A stretch of 64,000 nucleotides of DNA from Rhizobacter sp. Root1238 (GTDB taxonomy: Bacteria; Pseudomonadota; Gammaproteobacteria; Burkholderiales; Burkholderiaceae_C). The notes beneath the pieces are model-generated. The model worked only from the letters and a program-made list of their open reading frames with translations. It searched no databases and was not told the origin of the DNA. The DNA is taken from the NCBI RefSeq assembly GCF_001425825.1, contig NZ_LMDM01000023.1:180213-244212 (forward strand), written 5' to 3'. The position numbers and the translations under genes were made by a program. Shown here in pieces: positions 41,722-51,115 of the stretch (position 1 is its first letter; every line of letters starts with the position of its first letter).

Positions 41722-42160
41722 CGACGGTCGCGACCGGCTCGAAGCCCACCTCCAGCACGCTGCAGCCGTTCCACGCGCACAGGTCCCCGCTGCGGGCGGA
41801 CTGCAACGCGAGCTTCTGCCCGGTGTCGTCGGCCACCAGGTGCCGGCCCTCGCGCGTGAAGCCGCTCGCGTTCGCCCAGCTGTAGAAGCCGATGCAGGCA
41901 TCGGCACTGACCGCCATGAAGCGCGGGAAGTCGCTCGCGGGCTGGGGCGCCCCGCACCAGCTCGTCGCCAGGTAATAGACGGCGCCGTTGTAGGGGCAGG
42001 TCTGCAGCAGCAAGGCGCGCCGGATGTCGGGCACCAGCATGGCCCATTCGGAGGCACTTTCGCCCAGCCATCCGACGTGCGCGCCGTCGCGCCACAGCGA
42101 CAGCCGGAACACCGTCGCGGTGGACGGCACGGGCGCGGGCGGGTGCGTGTCGCGGGACAT
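41699..42160 (-). CDS. Hypothetical protein
   Basis: I recognise no family. The 153-residue product (start ATG at 42160, MSRDTHPPAPVP) has a coherent fold-like pattern: TATVFRLSLWRDGAHVGWLGES, MLVPDIRRALLLQ, GAVYYLATSWCG, FPRFMAVSADACIGFYSWANASGFTREGRHLVADDTGQKLAL and LCAWNGCSVLEVGFEPV. Four cysteines in that region could pair or bind metal. The frame continues upstream to 42319, but that part overlaps likely promoter DNA. The stop lies 23 bases inside the end of the convergent M16 gene. Confidence 0.55.
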   Translation of the reverse strand: MSRDTHPPAPVPSTATVFRLSLWRDGAHVGWLGESASEWAMLVPDIRRALLLQTCPYNGAVYYLATSWCGAPQPASDFPRFMAVSADACIGFYSWANASGFTREGRHLVADDTGQKLALQSARSGDLCAWNGCSVLEVGFEPVATVVSARFRR

Positions 42161-42268
42161 GTCGAGCACTGTGGTCGATTCGCCGAGGGCCGCGCTGAAT
42201 TTGCGGCTGAATTGTCCTGAAACACGCTGAAACGGCCTCAGGCCTGCCAATGCAGTGCCGATAACCGG

Positions 42269-42292
42269 GACGCAATTCACACGAATTGCGTC
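42269..42292. promoter_or_regulatory. Inverted repeat in divergent gap before the chemotaxis receptor
   Basis: Perfect 10-base arms GACGCAATTC-acac-GAATTGCGTC in the 244-base gap between the hypothetical minus-strand gene and the chemotaxis receptor. GCCGATAA (42257-42264), the -10 form of flagellar sigma-28 promoters, lies five bases before it. The dyad fits an operator for a dimeric regulator. Confidence 0.5.
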
Positions 42293-42375
42293 GCAAAGCC
42301 AATTCTGAAGCCCATTCATGCAGGACGACGCACCCGTCGCACCTGCCGAAAAGCAAACGTTTCAACACCATTGAG

Positions 42376-42391
42376 ACATTGAACTCAATGT
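42376..42391 (+). promoter_or_regulatory. Small hairpin beside the receptor's ribosome-binding site
   Basis: Arms ACATTGA-ac-TCAATGT (7 bases each) end 13 bases before the ATG of the receptor and abut its ribosome-binding site AGGGAGA (from 42394). In RNA this could limit translation or mark a leader structure. Confidence 0.35.
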
Positions 42392-42404
42392 TCAGGGAGA
42401 AAAA

Positions 42405-43946
42405 ATGAATCTGTCGAACCTCCGCATCGGTTCGCGTCTCGCGCTGGCTTTCTCGGTCGTCATCGCGCTGCTGCTGGTCATCCTCGCGGTCGCCACCTCG
42501 GTCCTCAACGGGCTGAGTTCGGTGATGGACAGCGTGGTCGACGACCGCTACGCGCAGATCGCCCTCGCCAACAAGATCAAGACGGTGGGCGACCACGGCG
42601 CCGTGACGATCGGCCGCATCCTGCTGTCCAGCAACCCCGACCAGCTGAAGAAGTACATGGACGAGTACGCCTCGATCCGTGCCGCGAACACGCAGAACCT
42701 CGCCGACTTCGAGAAGATGCTGCACACCGACGAGGACAAGTCGCAATTCGAGGAGCAATCGAAGGCGCGCAAGGAGTACGGCGTGGTCGTGCGCAAGGTC
42801 TTCGACCTGATGGCCGCCGGCAAGCGCGACGACGCGATGGCCGTCTACCAGGACGAGATGGCCGCCCCGCAGGCGCGCTATTACGCGCTGATCGACAAGA
42901 TGGTGGCCCGCCAGTCGCAGAGCATGCTCGACGACGTGGCGACCGCCAAGGGCAGCTCGCGCACCGCGAAGCTGCAGATGATCGGCGCCTCGATCCTGGC
43001 CGTGCTACTCGGCCTCGGCACCGCCTGGACCATCACCCGCTCCATCACCCACCCTATCCAGAGGGCGATCGACCTCGCCGAATCGGTCGCCGCGGGCAAC
43101 CTGACCTACCAGGTCGGGGTCCAGAGCAAGGATGAGGTGGGCCGGCTGATCACCGCGCTGCAACACATGGTCGACAGCCTGCACCGCATCGTCTCCGAGG
43201 TGCGGACCGGGGCCGACACCATCTCGACCGCGGCGCACGAGGTGTCGCAGGGCAACACCGACCTGTCGGCCCGCACCGAGCAGCAGGCGAGCGCGCTGGA
43301 GCAGACGGCGTCGGCGATGGAGCAGCTGACGTCCGCCGTGAAGCTGAGCGCCGACAACGCGAGCCAGGCCAACCAGTCGGCGGTGTCGGCGTCGAGCGTC
43401 GCGACGCAGGGCGGCCAGGTGGTCGGCCAGGTCATCGACACGATGAGCACGATCTCGACCTCGTCGAAGAAGATCGCCGACATCATCGGCGTGATCGACG
43501 GCATCGCGTTCCAGACCAACATCCTCGCGCTGAACGCCGCCGTCGAGGCGGCGCGGGCCGGCGAGCAGGGCCGCGGCTTCGCGGTGGTGGCCAGCGAGGT
43601 GCGCAGCCTCGCGCAGCGCAGCGCGACGGCCGCCAAGGAGATCAAGTCGCTGATCGACGCGTCGGTGAACCAGGTCGACGAAGGCAGCAAGATGGTCGAG
43701 CAGGCCGGCGTCACGATGAAGCAGGTCGTCAGCAGCATCAAGCGCGTCAGCGAGATCGTGGCCGAGATCAGTGCGTCGGCCCGCGAGCAGAGCATGGGCA
43801 TCGAGCAGGTCAACAGCGCGATCCTGCAGATGGACGATTCCACGCAGCGCAATGCCGCGATGGTCGAGCAGGGCACCGCATCGGCCCGCGCGCTGCAGGA
43901 CCAGGCGAAGCAATTGACGGACGTGGTCCGCTCGTTCGCCCTGTGA
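42405..43946 (+). CDS. Methyl-accepting chemotaxis protein
   Basis: The 513-residue receptor has the Tar/Tsr layout: a first membrane helix (ALAFSVVIALLLVILAVATSV), a 4-helix-bundle periplasmic domain to about residue 185, a second helix (MIGASILAVLLGLGTAWTIT), HAMP, and the signalling hairpin with the conserved tip AFQTNILALNAAVEAARAGEQGRGFAVVASEVRSLAQRSA. Methylation sites are likely in EQTASAMEQLTS and RNAAMVEQGTAS. It has no C-terminal NWETF tether, so it depends on other receptors for adaptation. The ligand is unknown. GGGAGA precedes the ATG. Confidence 0.95.
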   Translation: MNLSNLRIGSRLALAFSVVIALLLVILAVATSVLNGLSSVMDSVVDDRYAQIALANKIKTVGDHGAVTIGRILLSSNPDQLKKYMDEYASIRAANTQNLADFEKMLHTDEDKSQFEEQSKARKEYGVVVRKVFDLMAAGKRDDAMAVYQDEMAAPQARYYALIDKMVARQSQSMLDDVATAKGSSRTAKLQMIGASILAVLLGLGTAWTITRSITHPIQRAIDLAESVAAGNLTYQVGVQSKDEVGRLITALQHMVDSLHRIVSEVRTGADTISTAAHEVSQGNTDLSARTEQQASALEQTASAMEQLTSAVKLSADNASQANQSAVSASSVATQGGQVVGQVIDTMSTISTSSKKIADIIGVIDGIAFQTNILALNAAVEAARAGEQGRGFAVVASEVRSLAQRSATAAKEIKSLIDASVNQVDEGSKMVEQAGVTMKQVVSSIKRVSEIVAEISASAREQSMGIEQVNSAILQMDDSTQRNAAMVEQGTASARALQDQAKQLTDVVRSFAL

Positions 43947-44108
43947 CGTTCCGACGTTCCGGGATGTGCGAGACCGTGCCGCACGCGGCACGGGGGTGAG
44001 AGGAGACAGTCGATCGGACGGCAGGCGCCACCAGAGCGCCGACCGGTCCGCGTTCGCGCAGTTCGCTCCATGGATCACTTCACCGCAGTTTCTGTCAGGG
44101 AGGACGGA

Positions 44109-46664
44109 ATGTTGACCACTTCGCTTCACGAGGACGCACGCCTGCGTCCCGTCCGGCTCACGCCGGACATCCACCGCTTCGTCGAGGCGCACCGCGCGCA
44201 CGGGCACCGCCATGCGGCGCTCGACCCGCTCGGCGTGTCGCGGCCGCTCGATGCGCAGGGCTTGTCGCTGCACCGCTTCGGGCTGTCACCCGCCGACGCG
44301 TTGACGCCCGACGGCACGCCGTGGCTGGGCGCGCGCGATGCGCGCGAGCTCGACCGGCGCCTGAAGGCCGCGTACTGCGGGCCGCTCGCGCTCGACGCTT
44401 CGGCGGTGCGCGACGACGCGCGCCGCGCGTGGCTGCAGGCGCAGATGGAGGCCGTGCCGGTAGCTGCTCCGCCGGGCACCGGGCTGCTCGACCGGCTGAT
44501 CCGGGTGCAGGCCTGGGAACACCACCTGGCGCGGCGCTTTCCGCATGCCAAGCGCTTCTCGCTCGAAGGCTGCGAGGCGCTGCTGCCGCTGCTCGACGCG
44601 CTGCTCGAACGCGCCGCGTCGCACGGCGTAGGCGAGGTGTTCATGGGCATGCCGCACCGCGGCCGCGTCAACGTGCTGGTCAACCTGCTGGGCTTGCCGG
44701 CGGCCGAGGCGATGGGCTACCTCGATCCGCAGGCGCGCGATCCGGAGCAGCACCTCGACCTCGTCTACCACCTGGGCGGCCACCGCCGCATCGCGACGCG
44801 GCACGGCGAGATCGGGCTGACGCTCGCGCACAACCCGTCGCACCTGCAGAGCGTGTACCCGGTGGTGGCCGGCATGGCGCGCGCAAGCCAGGCGCGCCAT
44901 GGCGACCGCCACGCGATGGCGGTCGTGCTGCACGGCGATGCCGCGTTCGCGGGGCAGGGCGTCGTGATGGAGACACTGGCGCTGACGCAGAAGCACGGCT
45001 ATTCGACCGGCGGCCTGGTGCACGTGATCATCAACAACCAGCTCGGCTTCACCGAACCGAACGCGATGGACGCGCAGGCCGCGCGCTACTGCACCGATGT
45101 GACGCGCATGGTCGACGCGCCGGTGCTGCGCGTGAATGCCGAGGCGCCGGAGCAGCTGCTGCGGGCGGCGCAGATCGCACTCGCGTACCGCGCGCAGTTC
45201 GGCGCCGACATCGTGATCGACCTGATCGGCTACCGCCGGCTCGGCCATTCCGAGCACGACGTGCCGGCGCTGACCAGCCCGGGCGTGTACCCGCTTGCCG
45301 AGCTGAAGCCCTCGGTCGTCGAGGTGCACGCTGCCGCGCTGGTGGCGGCCGGGATCGCGAGCGAGGCCGAACTGGCGTCGCACATCGCCGGCGGGCGTGC
45401 CGCGGCGATCGAGGCGTTCTCCGGCAAGGCGCCTTCAGGCAGGACGCCCGCGGACCCGGCCGTGCGGGCTGCCGCAGCACCGTCGCGTGCAGCCTGGTCG
45501 CGCGAGCGCCTGCAGGCCGCCGTGACCGCGATGACGACGCTGCCGGCCGGCTTCCAGCCGCACCCGGTGATCCACACGCTGGTGCAGAAGTGGTCGCATG
45601 CGGCGCTCGACGACGCGGCCCGCGTCGACTGGTGCTTCGCCGAGAACATGGCCTATGCCTCGCTGCTGGACGCGGGCACCGACGTGCGCGTGTCGGGCCT
45701 GGACGTGCGCCGCGGCACCTTCATGCACCGCCAGGCCGTCTGGCACAACCAGGCGGCGACCGGCCCCGGCACCTTCACGCCGCTGCAGCAGATCGATGCC
45801 GGTGGAGCGCGCTTCGATGTCGTCAACTCGGTGCTGTCGGAAGAGGCCGTGCTCGGCTTCGAATACGGCTACAGCGTCCAGGATGCGGGCCGCGGCCTGA
45901 CGATCTGGGAGGCGCAGTTCGGCGATTTCGTCAACGGCGCGCAGGTGTATGTCGACCAGTACATCAGCGCCGGCGAAGCGAAGTGGGGCTGCCGTTCGGC
46001 ACTCGCGCTGCTGCTGCCGCACGGCTACGAAGGCGTCGGACCGGAGCATTCGAATGCCTTCCTCGGCCGCTTCCTGCAGCTGTGCGGCGACGACAACCTG
46101 CGGGTGGCCTTCCCGTCGACCTCGGCGCAATGGTTCCACCTGCTGCGCCGCCAGGCACTCGACGAACAGGCCAAGCCGCTGGTCGTGATGACGCCGAAGG
46201 CGGTGCTGTACGGCGAATCGGCGTCGCATTCGACGGTCGGCGAGCTGCTGGCCGGCGGCTTCGAGCCGGTGCTCGACGATGCGGAATGCGTCGATGCATC
46301 GCGAGTGACGCGGGTGCTGGTCTGCAGCGGCAAGCTGTACTACGACCTGCATTGCGCGCGCGTGGCGCAAGGCCTGGCCGACGTGGCGATCGTGCGGCTC
46401 GAGCAGCTGTACCCGTTCCCGCAGGCCGGGCTGCGCGCCGTGCTGCAGCGCTACCCGCAGCTGCGCGACCTCGTGTGGGTGCAGGAAGAGACGCGGAACC
46501 AGGGCGCCTGGGCCTTCGTGCGCGACGACCTGGCCGACGCCTGCCCGCATGGCGTGGCGCTGCGCGAGGTGTCGCGCGCGGTGACGGCGGCGGGCGCGGT
46601 GTCGTCGCAGGCGGTGCACCAGCGGCAGCAGCAGGCGCTGGTGGAGCGCGCGCTGGGAGCTTGA
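44109..46664 (+). CDS. SucA-like 2-oxoglutarate dehydrogenase E1, orphan
   Basis: An 851-residue thiamine-diphosphate E1 close to SucA (about 930-950 residues normally). The ThDP loop is GDAAFAGQGVVMETLAL with NNQ downstream, and the substrate histidines sit in GMPHRGRVNVLVN and HNPSHLQSVYPVVAG. The C-terminal DLVWVQEETRNQGAWAFV is conserved. The N-terminus lacks the usual leader of about 60-70 residues used to bind E2. No sucB or lpdA follows, unlike the normal TCA-cycle operon. This is probably a paralogue with a decarboxylase or specialised E1 role. I start at 44109, because AGGGAGGA precedes that ATG. Confidence 0.82.
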   Translation: MLTTSLHEDARLRPVRLTPDIHRFVEAHRAHGHRHAALDPLGVSRPLDAQGLSLHRFGLSPADALTPDGTPWLGARDARELDRRLKAAYCGPLALDASAVRDDARRAWLQAQMEAVPVAAPPGTGLLDRLIRVQAWEHHLARRFPHAKRFSLEGCEALLPLLDALLERAASHGVGEVFMGMPHRGRVNVLVNLLGLPAAEAMGYLDPQARDPEQHLDLVYHLGGHRRIATRHGEIGLTLAHNPSHLQSVYPVVAGMARASQARHGDRHAMAVVLHGDAAFAGQGVVMETLALTQKHGYSTGGLVHVIINNQLGFTEPNAMDAQAARYCTDVTRMVDAPVLRVNAEAPEQLLRAAQIALAYRAQFGADIVIDLIGYRRLGHSEHDVPALTSPGVYPLAELKPSVVEVHAAALVAAGIASEAELASHIAGGRAAAIEAFSGKAPSGRTPADPAVRAAAAPSRAAWSRERLQAAVTAMTTLPAGFQPHPVIHTLVQKWSHAALDDAARVDWCFAENMAYASLLDAGTDVRVSGLDVRRGTFMHRQAVWHNQAATGPGTFTPLQQIDAGGARFDVVNSVLSEEAVLGFEYGYSVQDAGRGLTIWEAQFGDFVNGAQVYVDQYISAGEAKWGCRSALALLLPHGYEGVGPEHSNAFLGRFLQLCGDDNLRVAFPSTSAQWFHLLRRQALDEQAKPLVVMTPKAVLYGESASHSTVGELLAGGFEPVLDDAECVDASRVTRVLVCSGKLYYDLHCARVAQGLADVAIVRLEQLYPFPQAGLRAVLQRYPQLRDLVWVQEETRNQGAWAFVRDDLADACPHGVALREVSRAVTAAGAVSSQAVHQRQQQALVERALGA

Positions 46665-46672
46665 TGCCCCAA

Positions 46673-46741
46673 CCGTTCGGGCTGAGCTTGTCGAAGCCTG
46701 TGCCTTGCGCGCAGGCCCGTCGACAGGCTCAGGGCGAACGG
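46673..46741. repeat. REP-like palindromic repeat, full copy
   Basis: An imperfect inverted repeat with arms CCGTTCGGGCTGAGCTTGTC and GACAGGCTCAGGGCGAACGG, the same unit as at 18071-18197. It lies 9 bases after the stop of the SucA-like gene, where it may end transcription. The rest of the gap to the GH5 gene (46742-47019) holds no further gene or clear signal that I could find. Confidence 0.8.
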
Positions 46742-47019
46742 TGAGGGGGATCTTTCTCGCCCATCCCTCCGTCCGGACCTGCGCGTGACCTCGGGGCAGT
46801 CGCATCCAATCGAAACACTGCATCCCCGGGTGCCGGACGACGACCAGGTCACCGATGCCCGGACCGGCCGGCATGCCGACGCTGGCGCAGCGCCGATGCC
46901 GCGGTTGCAGGCGGTGACAACCCCGCCGCTCGATTGCGGGTTTGCCCGAAGTGGCAGCATGCCCAGGTGCTCGAAGAATCACGGACTGGAACCGTTTCCA
47001 CATCGATGCCAGTCCGACC

Positions 47020-49143
47020 ATGAACCTCCTTTCACGCTTTGCCCTGCTGCCACTGGCGGCCCTCGTGCTGGCCGGCACCGCCGCCGCCCACAGCAGTTTC
47101 CTGAAGGTCGACGGCCGGCTGGTGCGCAACCAGAATGGCACCGGCGACCCGGTCTACCTGCGCGGCGTGAACCTCGGTGGCTGGCAGGTGCACGAGACCT
47201 GGATGTCGCCGCTGGCCGGCGCGAGCGACGACTACACGATGCGCAAGACGCTGAGCCAGCGCTTCGGCGATGCGGGCCGCGACGCGCTGATCAACGCCTA
47301 CCAGGACAGCTACCTGCAGGAGAAGGACTTCAAGATCCTCAGCGAGCTCGGCATGAGCGCGGTGCGCCTGCCGATCTACTACCTGAACCACATGAACGAG
47401 GACGGCAGCTGGAAGCGCGACGCCGCTGGCAAGATCGATTTCCGCCGCATCGAATGGGTGGTGGCGATGGCGAGGAAGTACCGCCTGTACGTGATCCTCG
47501 ACCTGCATGGCGCACCGGGTTCGCAGAACGGTGCCGACCACAGCGGGCGCATCGGCGGCTCGGGTCAGCTGTGGAACAACACCAGCTTCCAGAACCAGGC
47601 GCTGGCCTTCTGGCGCGAGCTGGCCACGCGCTTCCGCAACGAACCGACGGTGGCCGGCTACGACCTGCTGAACGAGCCGTCGCTGAGCTACCCGGCCCCG
47701 GCGACGCGGCCCGTGCTGGACATGTACAACCGCTTCTACAACGAGATCCGTGCGGTCGACCCGAACCACATCGTGATCATGGAAGGCATCTGGGACTGGA
47801 CCGCGATCACCCGGCCGTCGGACTACGGTTGGACCAACGTGATCTACGAGTTCCACTACTACAACTGGGGCAACGACTCGAACTACCAGGCGCAGGCAAG
47901 TTTCGTCGACAGCAAGGTCGCGCAGGAGAAGCAGTACCTGTCGTACAACGTGCCGCACTACGTCGGCGAGTTCATGCTGTTCAACCTGCAGAGCAGCTGG
48001 GAGTACGCGCTGGGCAAGTACAACGCGGCCGGCTGGCACTGGACGAGCTGGACCTACAAGGGCACCAACGTCGGCAACTGGGCGCTCTACAACAGCACCA
48101 ATGCCGGTGCCAACACGCCGAACGTCGCGACCGATTCGTACGCGACGATCGAATCGAAGTGGCGCAGCTGGGACGTCGAGAAGAACATGGCGCCCAACAC
48201 GATGCTGACCGGCGTGTTCAAGGCGGCGCTGACCGGCAGGAACAGCCTGGTCCGCAACCTGCCGTACGAAGGCAGCTGGCGCGCGATCGACAAGCTCGAA
48301 GCCGAGCATTTCTATGCGCAGAGCGGCGTCAGCTTCGACGCGGCCGGCGTCGGCAGCTTCGATGCCGGCGACTGGCTGCGCTACATCGACGTCGACTTCG
48401 GCAGCGGCGTGGACCGGCTGAAGCTGCGGCTGGCGGTGGATGCCGCCTATGCCGGCAAGCAGATCGAGCTGCACCTCGACAGCCCGACCGGCGCGCACAT
48501 CGGCACCGTCACGGTGCCGAACACAGGCGGCTGGACCACGTTCCAGGAGGTCACGACGCCGATCCAGCGCAGCAGCGGCGTGCACAACGTCTACCTCGTC
48601 GCGAAGGGCGGGCTGGGCGTGGCCAACCTCGACTGGCTGCGGTTCGAGGACTCGACCGGCACCAACACGCCGACGAACCCGCCGACCAATCCGCCCACCA
48701 ACCCGACCACCGGCCCGGTCGCCGGCCAGACCTATGCGATCGTCGCGAAGCACAGCGGCCGTGCGCTCGACGTGCGCGAGCGCGCCACCACCGACGGCGC
48801 GGTGCTGCAGCAGTGGAGCTACGGCGGCAGCAGCAACCAGCAGTGGGTCGCGCAGGGCAACGGCAACGGGCTGTGGCAGCTGCGCTCGGTGGCGAGCGGC
48901 AAGTGCGTCGACATCACCGGTGTCAGCACTGCCAACGGCGCGGCGGTGCAGCAATGGACCTGCACCGGCGGCGCGAACCAGCTGTTCAAGCTGGAAGACC
49001 AGGGCGGCGGTGCGTACTACCTGCGCGCCTCGCACAGCAACAAGTGCCTGGACGTGACGAACGTGTCGACGTTGGATGGCGCGGCGATCCAGCAGTGGGA
49101 TTGCGGCGGGGACAACGCGCGCTGGACGTTCCGGGCGCCTTGA
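47020..49143 (+). CDS. Secreted GH5 glycoside hydrolase with CBM6 and ricin-type (CBM13) modules
   Basis: The 707-residue enzyme has a signal peptide (LLPLAALVLAGTAAA). Its GH5 domain (about 25-370) resembles exo-1,3-beta-glucanases: VYLRGVNLGGWQVHE, YDLLNEPS with acid/base Glu219 and VGEFMLF with nucleophile Glu317. A CBM6-like domain (about 420-545) follows, then a Thr/Pro/Asn linker (TNTPTNPPTNPPTNPTT) and a ricin-type beta-trefoil (about 578-707) with repeated QQW motifs, QQWSYGG, QQWTC and QQWDCGG. It probably degrades fungal or plant beta-glucans outside the cell. The 355-base gap upstream contains a repeat and possibly the promoter. Confidence 0.93.
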   Translation: MNLLSRFALLPLAALVLAGTAAAHSSFLKVDGRLVRNQNGTGDPVYLRGVNLGGWQVHETWMSPLAGASDDYTMRKTLSQRFGDAGRDALINAYQDSYLQEKDFKILSELGMSAVRLPIYYLNHMNEDGSWKRDAAGKIDFRRIEWVVAMARKYRLYVILDLHGAPGSQNGADHSGRIGGSGQLWNNTSFQNQALAFWRELATRFRNEPTVAGYDLLNEPSLSYPAPATRPVLDMYNRFYNEIRAVDPNHIVIMEGIWDWTAITRPSDYGWTNVIYEFHYYNWGNDSNYQAQASFVDSKVAQEKQYLSYNVPHYVGEFMLFNLQSSWEYALGKYNAAGWHWTSWTYKGTNVGNWALYNSTNAGANTPNVATDSYATIESKWRSWDVEKNMAPNTMLTGVFKAALTGRNSLVRNLPYEGSWRAIDKLEAEHFYAQSGVSFDAAGVGSFDAGDWLRYIDVDFGSGVDRLKLRLAVDAAYAGKQIELHLDSPTGAHIGTVTVPNTGGWTTFQEVTTPIQRSSGVHNVYLVAKGGLGVANLDWLRFEDSTGTNTPTNPPTNPPTNPTTGPVAGQTYAIVAKHSGRALDVRERATTDGAVLQQWSYGGSSNQQWVAQGNGNGLWQLRSVASGKCVDITGVSTANGAAVQQWTCTGGANQLFKLEDQGGGAYYLRASHSNKCLDVTNVSTLDGAAIQQWDCGGDNARWTFRAP

Positions 49144-49179
49144 TCGGGCGGGGGGCCCGGATTGGCGTCCGGGGCAGTG

Positions 49180-49719
49180 CTACTTCACTTGCTGTTTGCC
49201 GAGCTTGCGCGCCAGCGTGCGCCGATGCATCCCCAACCTCCTGGCCGTCTCGGAGATGTTGAACCCGGTCTCGGCCAGTGTCTCGTGGATGCGTTCCCAC
49301 TCCAGCGTCTTGATCGAGCTCGACCGGTTCGTCAGCTCGACCTCGGTGGTGCCGGCGGCGCGGCCGAACGCGGCCTCGATGTCGTCGGTGTTCGAGGGCT
49401 TGGCCAGGTAGTGGCAGGCGCCGAGCTTGATCGCCTCGACCGCGGTGCCGATGCTCGCGAATCCGGTCAGCACGACGATCAGCATCTTCGGGTCGTGCGC
49501 ATGCAGCGCCTGCACGCAGGCCAGGCCGGACGCCTCGCCGTTGAGCTTCAGGTCGACGATCGCGAAGCCCGGCGATTCGGTCTGCAGCACGGTGGTCACG
49601 TCGGCCAGGCTGGCGGCCAGCGTGACGCGGTAGTCGCGCCGCTCGAACGAGCGGCCGAGCGTGCGCGCGAACGAGGCGTCGTCCTCGACGATCAGCAGGC
49701 GGCGTTCAGCGTTGTCCAT
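49180..49719 (-). CDS. regA: RegA/ActR-type redox response regulator
   Basis: The 179-residue regulator has a receiver domain (LLIVEDDASFARTLGRSF, phospho-acceptor Asp56 in AIVDLKLNGEASG, Lys in YLAKPS) and a C-terminal Fis-type helix-turn-helix: WERIHETLAETGFNISETARRLGMHRRTLARKLGK. This ending is a hallmark of RegA/ActR/PrrA. With RegB it controls respiration, carbon and nitrogen fixation genes according to redox state. It lies last in the cyo operon and overlaps regB by 14 bases. Confidence 0.94.
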   Translation of the reverse strand: MDNAERRLLIVEDDASFARTLGRSFERRDYRVTLAASLADVTTVLQTESPGFAIVDLKLNGEASGLACVQALHAHDPKMLIVVLTGFASIGTAVEAIKLGACHYLAKPSNTDDIEAAFGRAAGTTEVELTNRSSSIKTLEWERIHETLAETGFNISETARRLGMHRRTLARKLGKQQVK

Positions 49720-51115
49720 CGGTGGCGGTCACTTCCTCGTCGTCTTCGGGATCATCCTCGGCGGCCTCGTCGGCGGCCTGCGGCTCCAGCACGATTGCCG
49801 ACAGCGGCAGCGTGATCTTGACCATCGCGCCCCCCTCGGGCCGGTTCGCCGCCTCGACCGTGCCGCCGATCGTGCGCGCGACGTTGACCACCAGGAACAA
49901 CCCGAGCCCGCTGCCCGGCCGTCCCTTGGTCGAGCGGTAGGGCTGGCCCAGCGTTTCCAGCAGCCCCGGTGCGAAGCCCTTGCCGGCATCGGTCACGGTC
50001 AGGCTCAGCGCGTCGCCGGCGCGCTCCACGTCGAGCCGCAGCCACTGCGGCGACGCCTCCAGCGCGTTGTCGAGCACGTTGCAGATCATCTGCTGGATGG
50101 CCGAGTCGGACACCATCGGCAGGTCGTCGCCGAAGCGGTTCTCGTACGCGAAGGCCTTGACCGGCCGGGTGCGACGCCAGTCGTGCACCAGCTCGTCGAG
50201 GAAGGTCGCGAGCGTCGTCGCCTCGGACGATTCGCCGCGCGCCTCGCCGGCCGTCAGCAGGATGCCGCTGACGATCGCCTTGCAGCGCTCCAGCTGGGTC
50301 TGCATCTCGACCACCTCCTCGAGCAGCTCGGGGTCGGAGCTGAAGTGCGGCAGCCGGCGCCAGTCGCCGAGGATCACCGCCAGCGTCGCGAGTGGCGTGC
50401 CCAGCTCGTGCGCGGCGCCCGACGCCAGCAGGCCCATGCGGACGATGTGCTCCTCTTCGGCGGCGCGCTGGCGCAGGTCGGCCAGCCGTGCATCGCGGGC
50501 GCGCAGGTTGCGCTGGATGCGGGTGATGAAGGTGACCAGCAGCGCGGCGTTCAACGCGAAGCACAGCAGCAGCCCCAGCACGAACGGGCTCGACAGGCCG
50601 CTGCCGTGGTCGAGCGGGATATCGAGCGGCCGGTAGTACAGCCCGAGCCCGGCGAAGCACAGGCTGGTGACGACCACCAGCACCCAGGTGAAGCGCGGCT
50701 TCAGCAGCACCGCGCCGAGGATCACCTGCAGCAGGTACAGGAAGGCGAACGGGTTGGTCGCGCCGCCGCTCAGGTACAGCTGCGAGGTCAGCATGCCGAC
50801 GTCGACCAGCAGCGCGACCAGCAGCTCGACATGCAGCACCGGCCGGCGGTTGCGCAGCCGCAGCACGCTGACCAGGTTGAACGCCACCAGGCAGTACAGC
50901 ACCGCGAGCATGTGCTCCAGCGGCAGCCGGATGCCGAAGCCGAAATGAACGACCGCGATGGTGACGATCTGCCCGACCACCGCGATCCAGCGCAGCTGGA
51001 TCAGCTGCTGCATGTTTTTCAATCCGGCGTCGGCGACGCCCACGGTGCCGGCCCAGGTGGTGGGCGGACCGATGGTCGTGTGCTGGAGCGGGAGGGTGTC
51101 AGCCGTGGGGGGCAT
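49706..51115 (-). CDS. regB: RegB/PrrB-type redox-sensing histidine kinase
   Basis: The 469-residue membrane kinase has six predicted N-terminal helices. It carries the RegB quinone-binding signature SGGATNPFAFLYLLQV, the H-box LASGAAHELGTPLATLAVIL and an ATPase domain with LDNALEASP and GSGLGLFLVVNVARTIGG. In RegB the GGXXNPF motif senses oxidised quinone, so its place behind a quinol oxidase operon is meaningful. The start at 51115 overlaps the surf1 stop by 17 bases, indicating a common transcript. The acidic tail is variable. Confidence 0.94.
   Translation of the reverse strand: MPPTADTLPLQHTTIGPPTTWAGTVGVADAGLKNMQQLIQLRWIAVVGQIVTIAVVHFGFGIRLPLEHMLAVLYCLVAFNLVSVLRLRNRRPVLHVELLVALLVDVGMLTSQLYLSGGATNPFAFLYLLQVILGAVLLKPRFTWVLVVVTSLCFAGLGLYYRPLDIPLDHGSGLSSPFVLGLLLCFALNAALLVTFITRIQRNLRARDARLADLRQRAAEEEHIVRMGLLASGAAHELGTPLATLAVILGDWRRLPHFSSDPELLEEVVEMQTQLERCKAIVSGILLTAGEARGESSEATTLATFLDELVHDWRRTRPVKAFAYENRFGDDLPMVSDSAIQQMICNVLDNALEASPQWLRLDVERAGDALSLTVTDAGKGFAPGLLETLGQPYRSTKGRPGSGLGLFLVVNVARTIGGTVEAANRPEGGAMVKITLPLSAIVLEPQAADEAAEDDPEDDEEVTATDGQR

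Noticed and set aside
42257-42264. Flagellar sigma-28 promoter for the chemotaxis receptor
   Set aside because: GCCGATAA fits the -10 exactly, but no TAAA-type -35 is found at the expected distance and the site is about 140 bases before the start codon.
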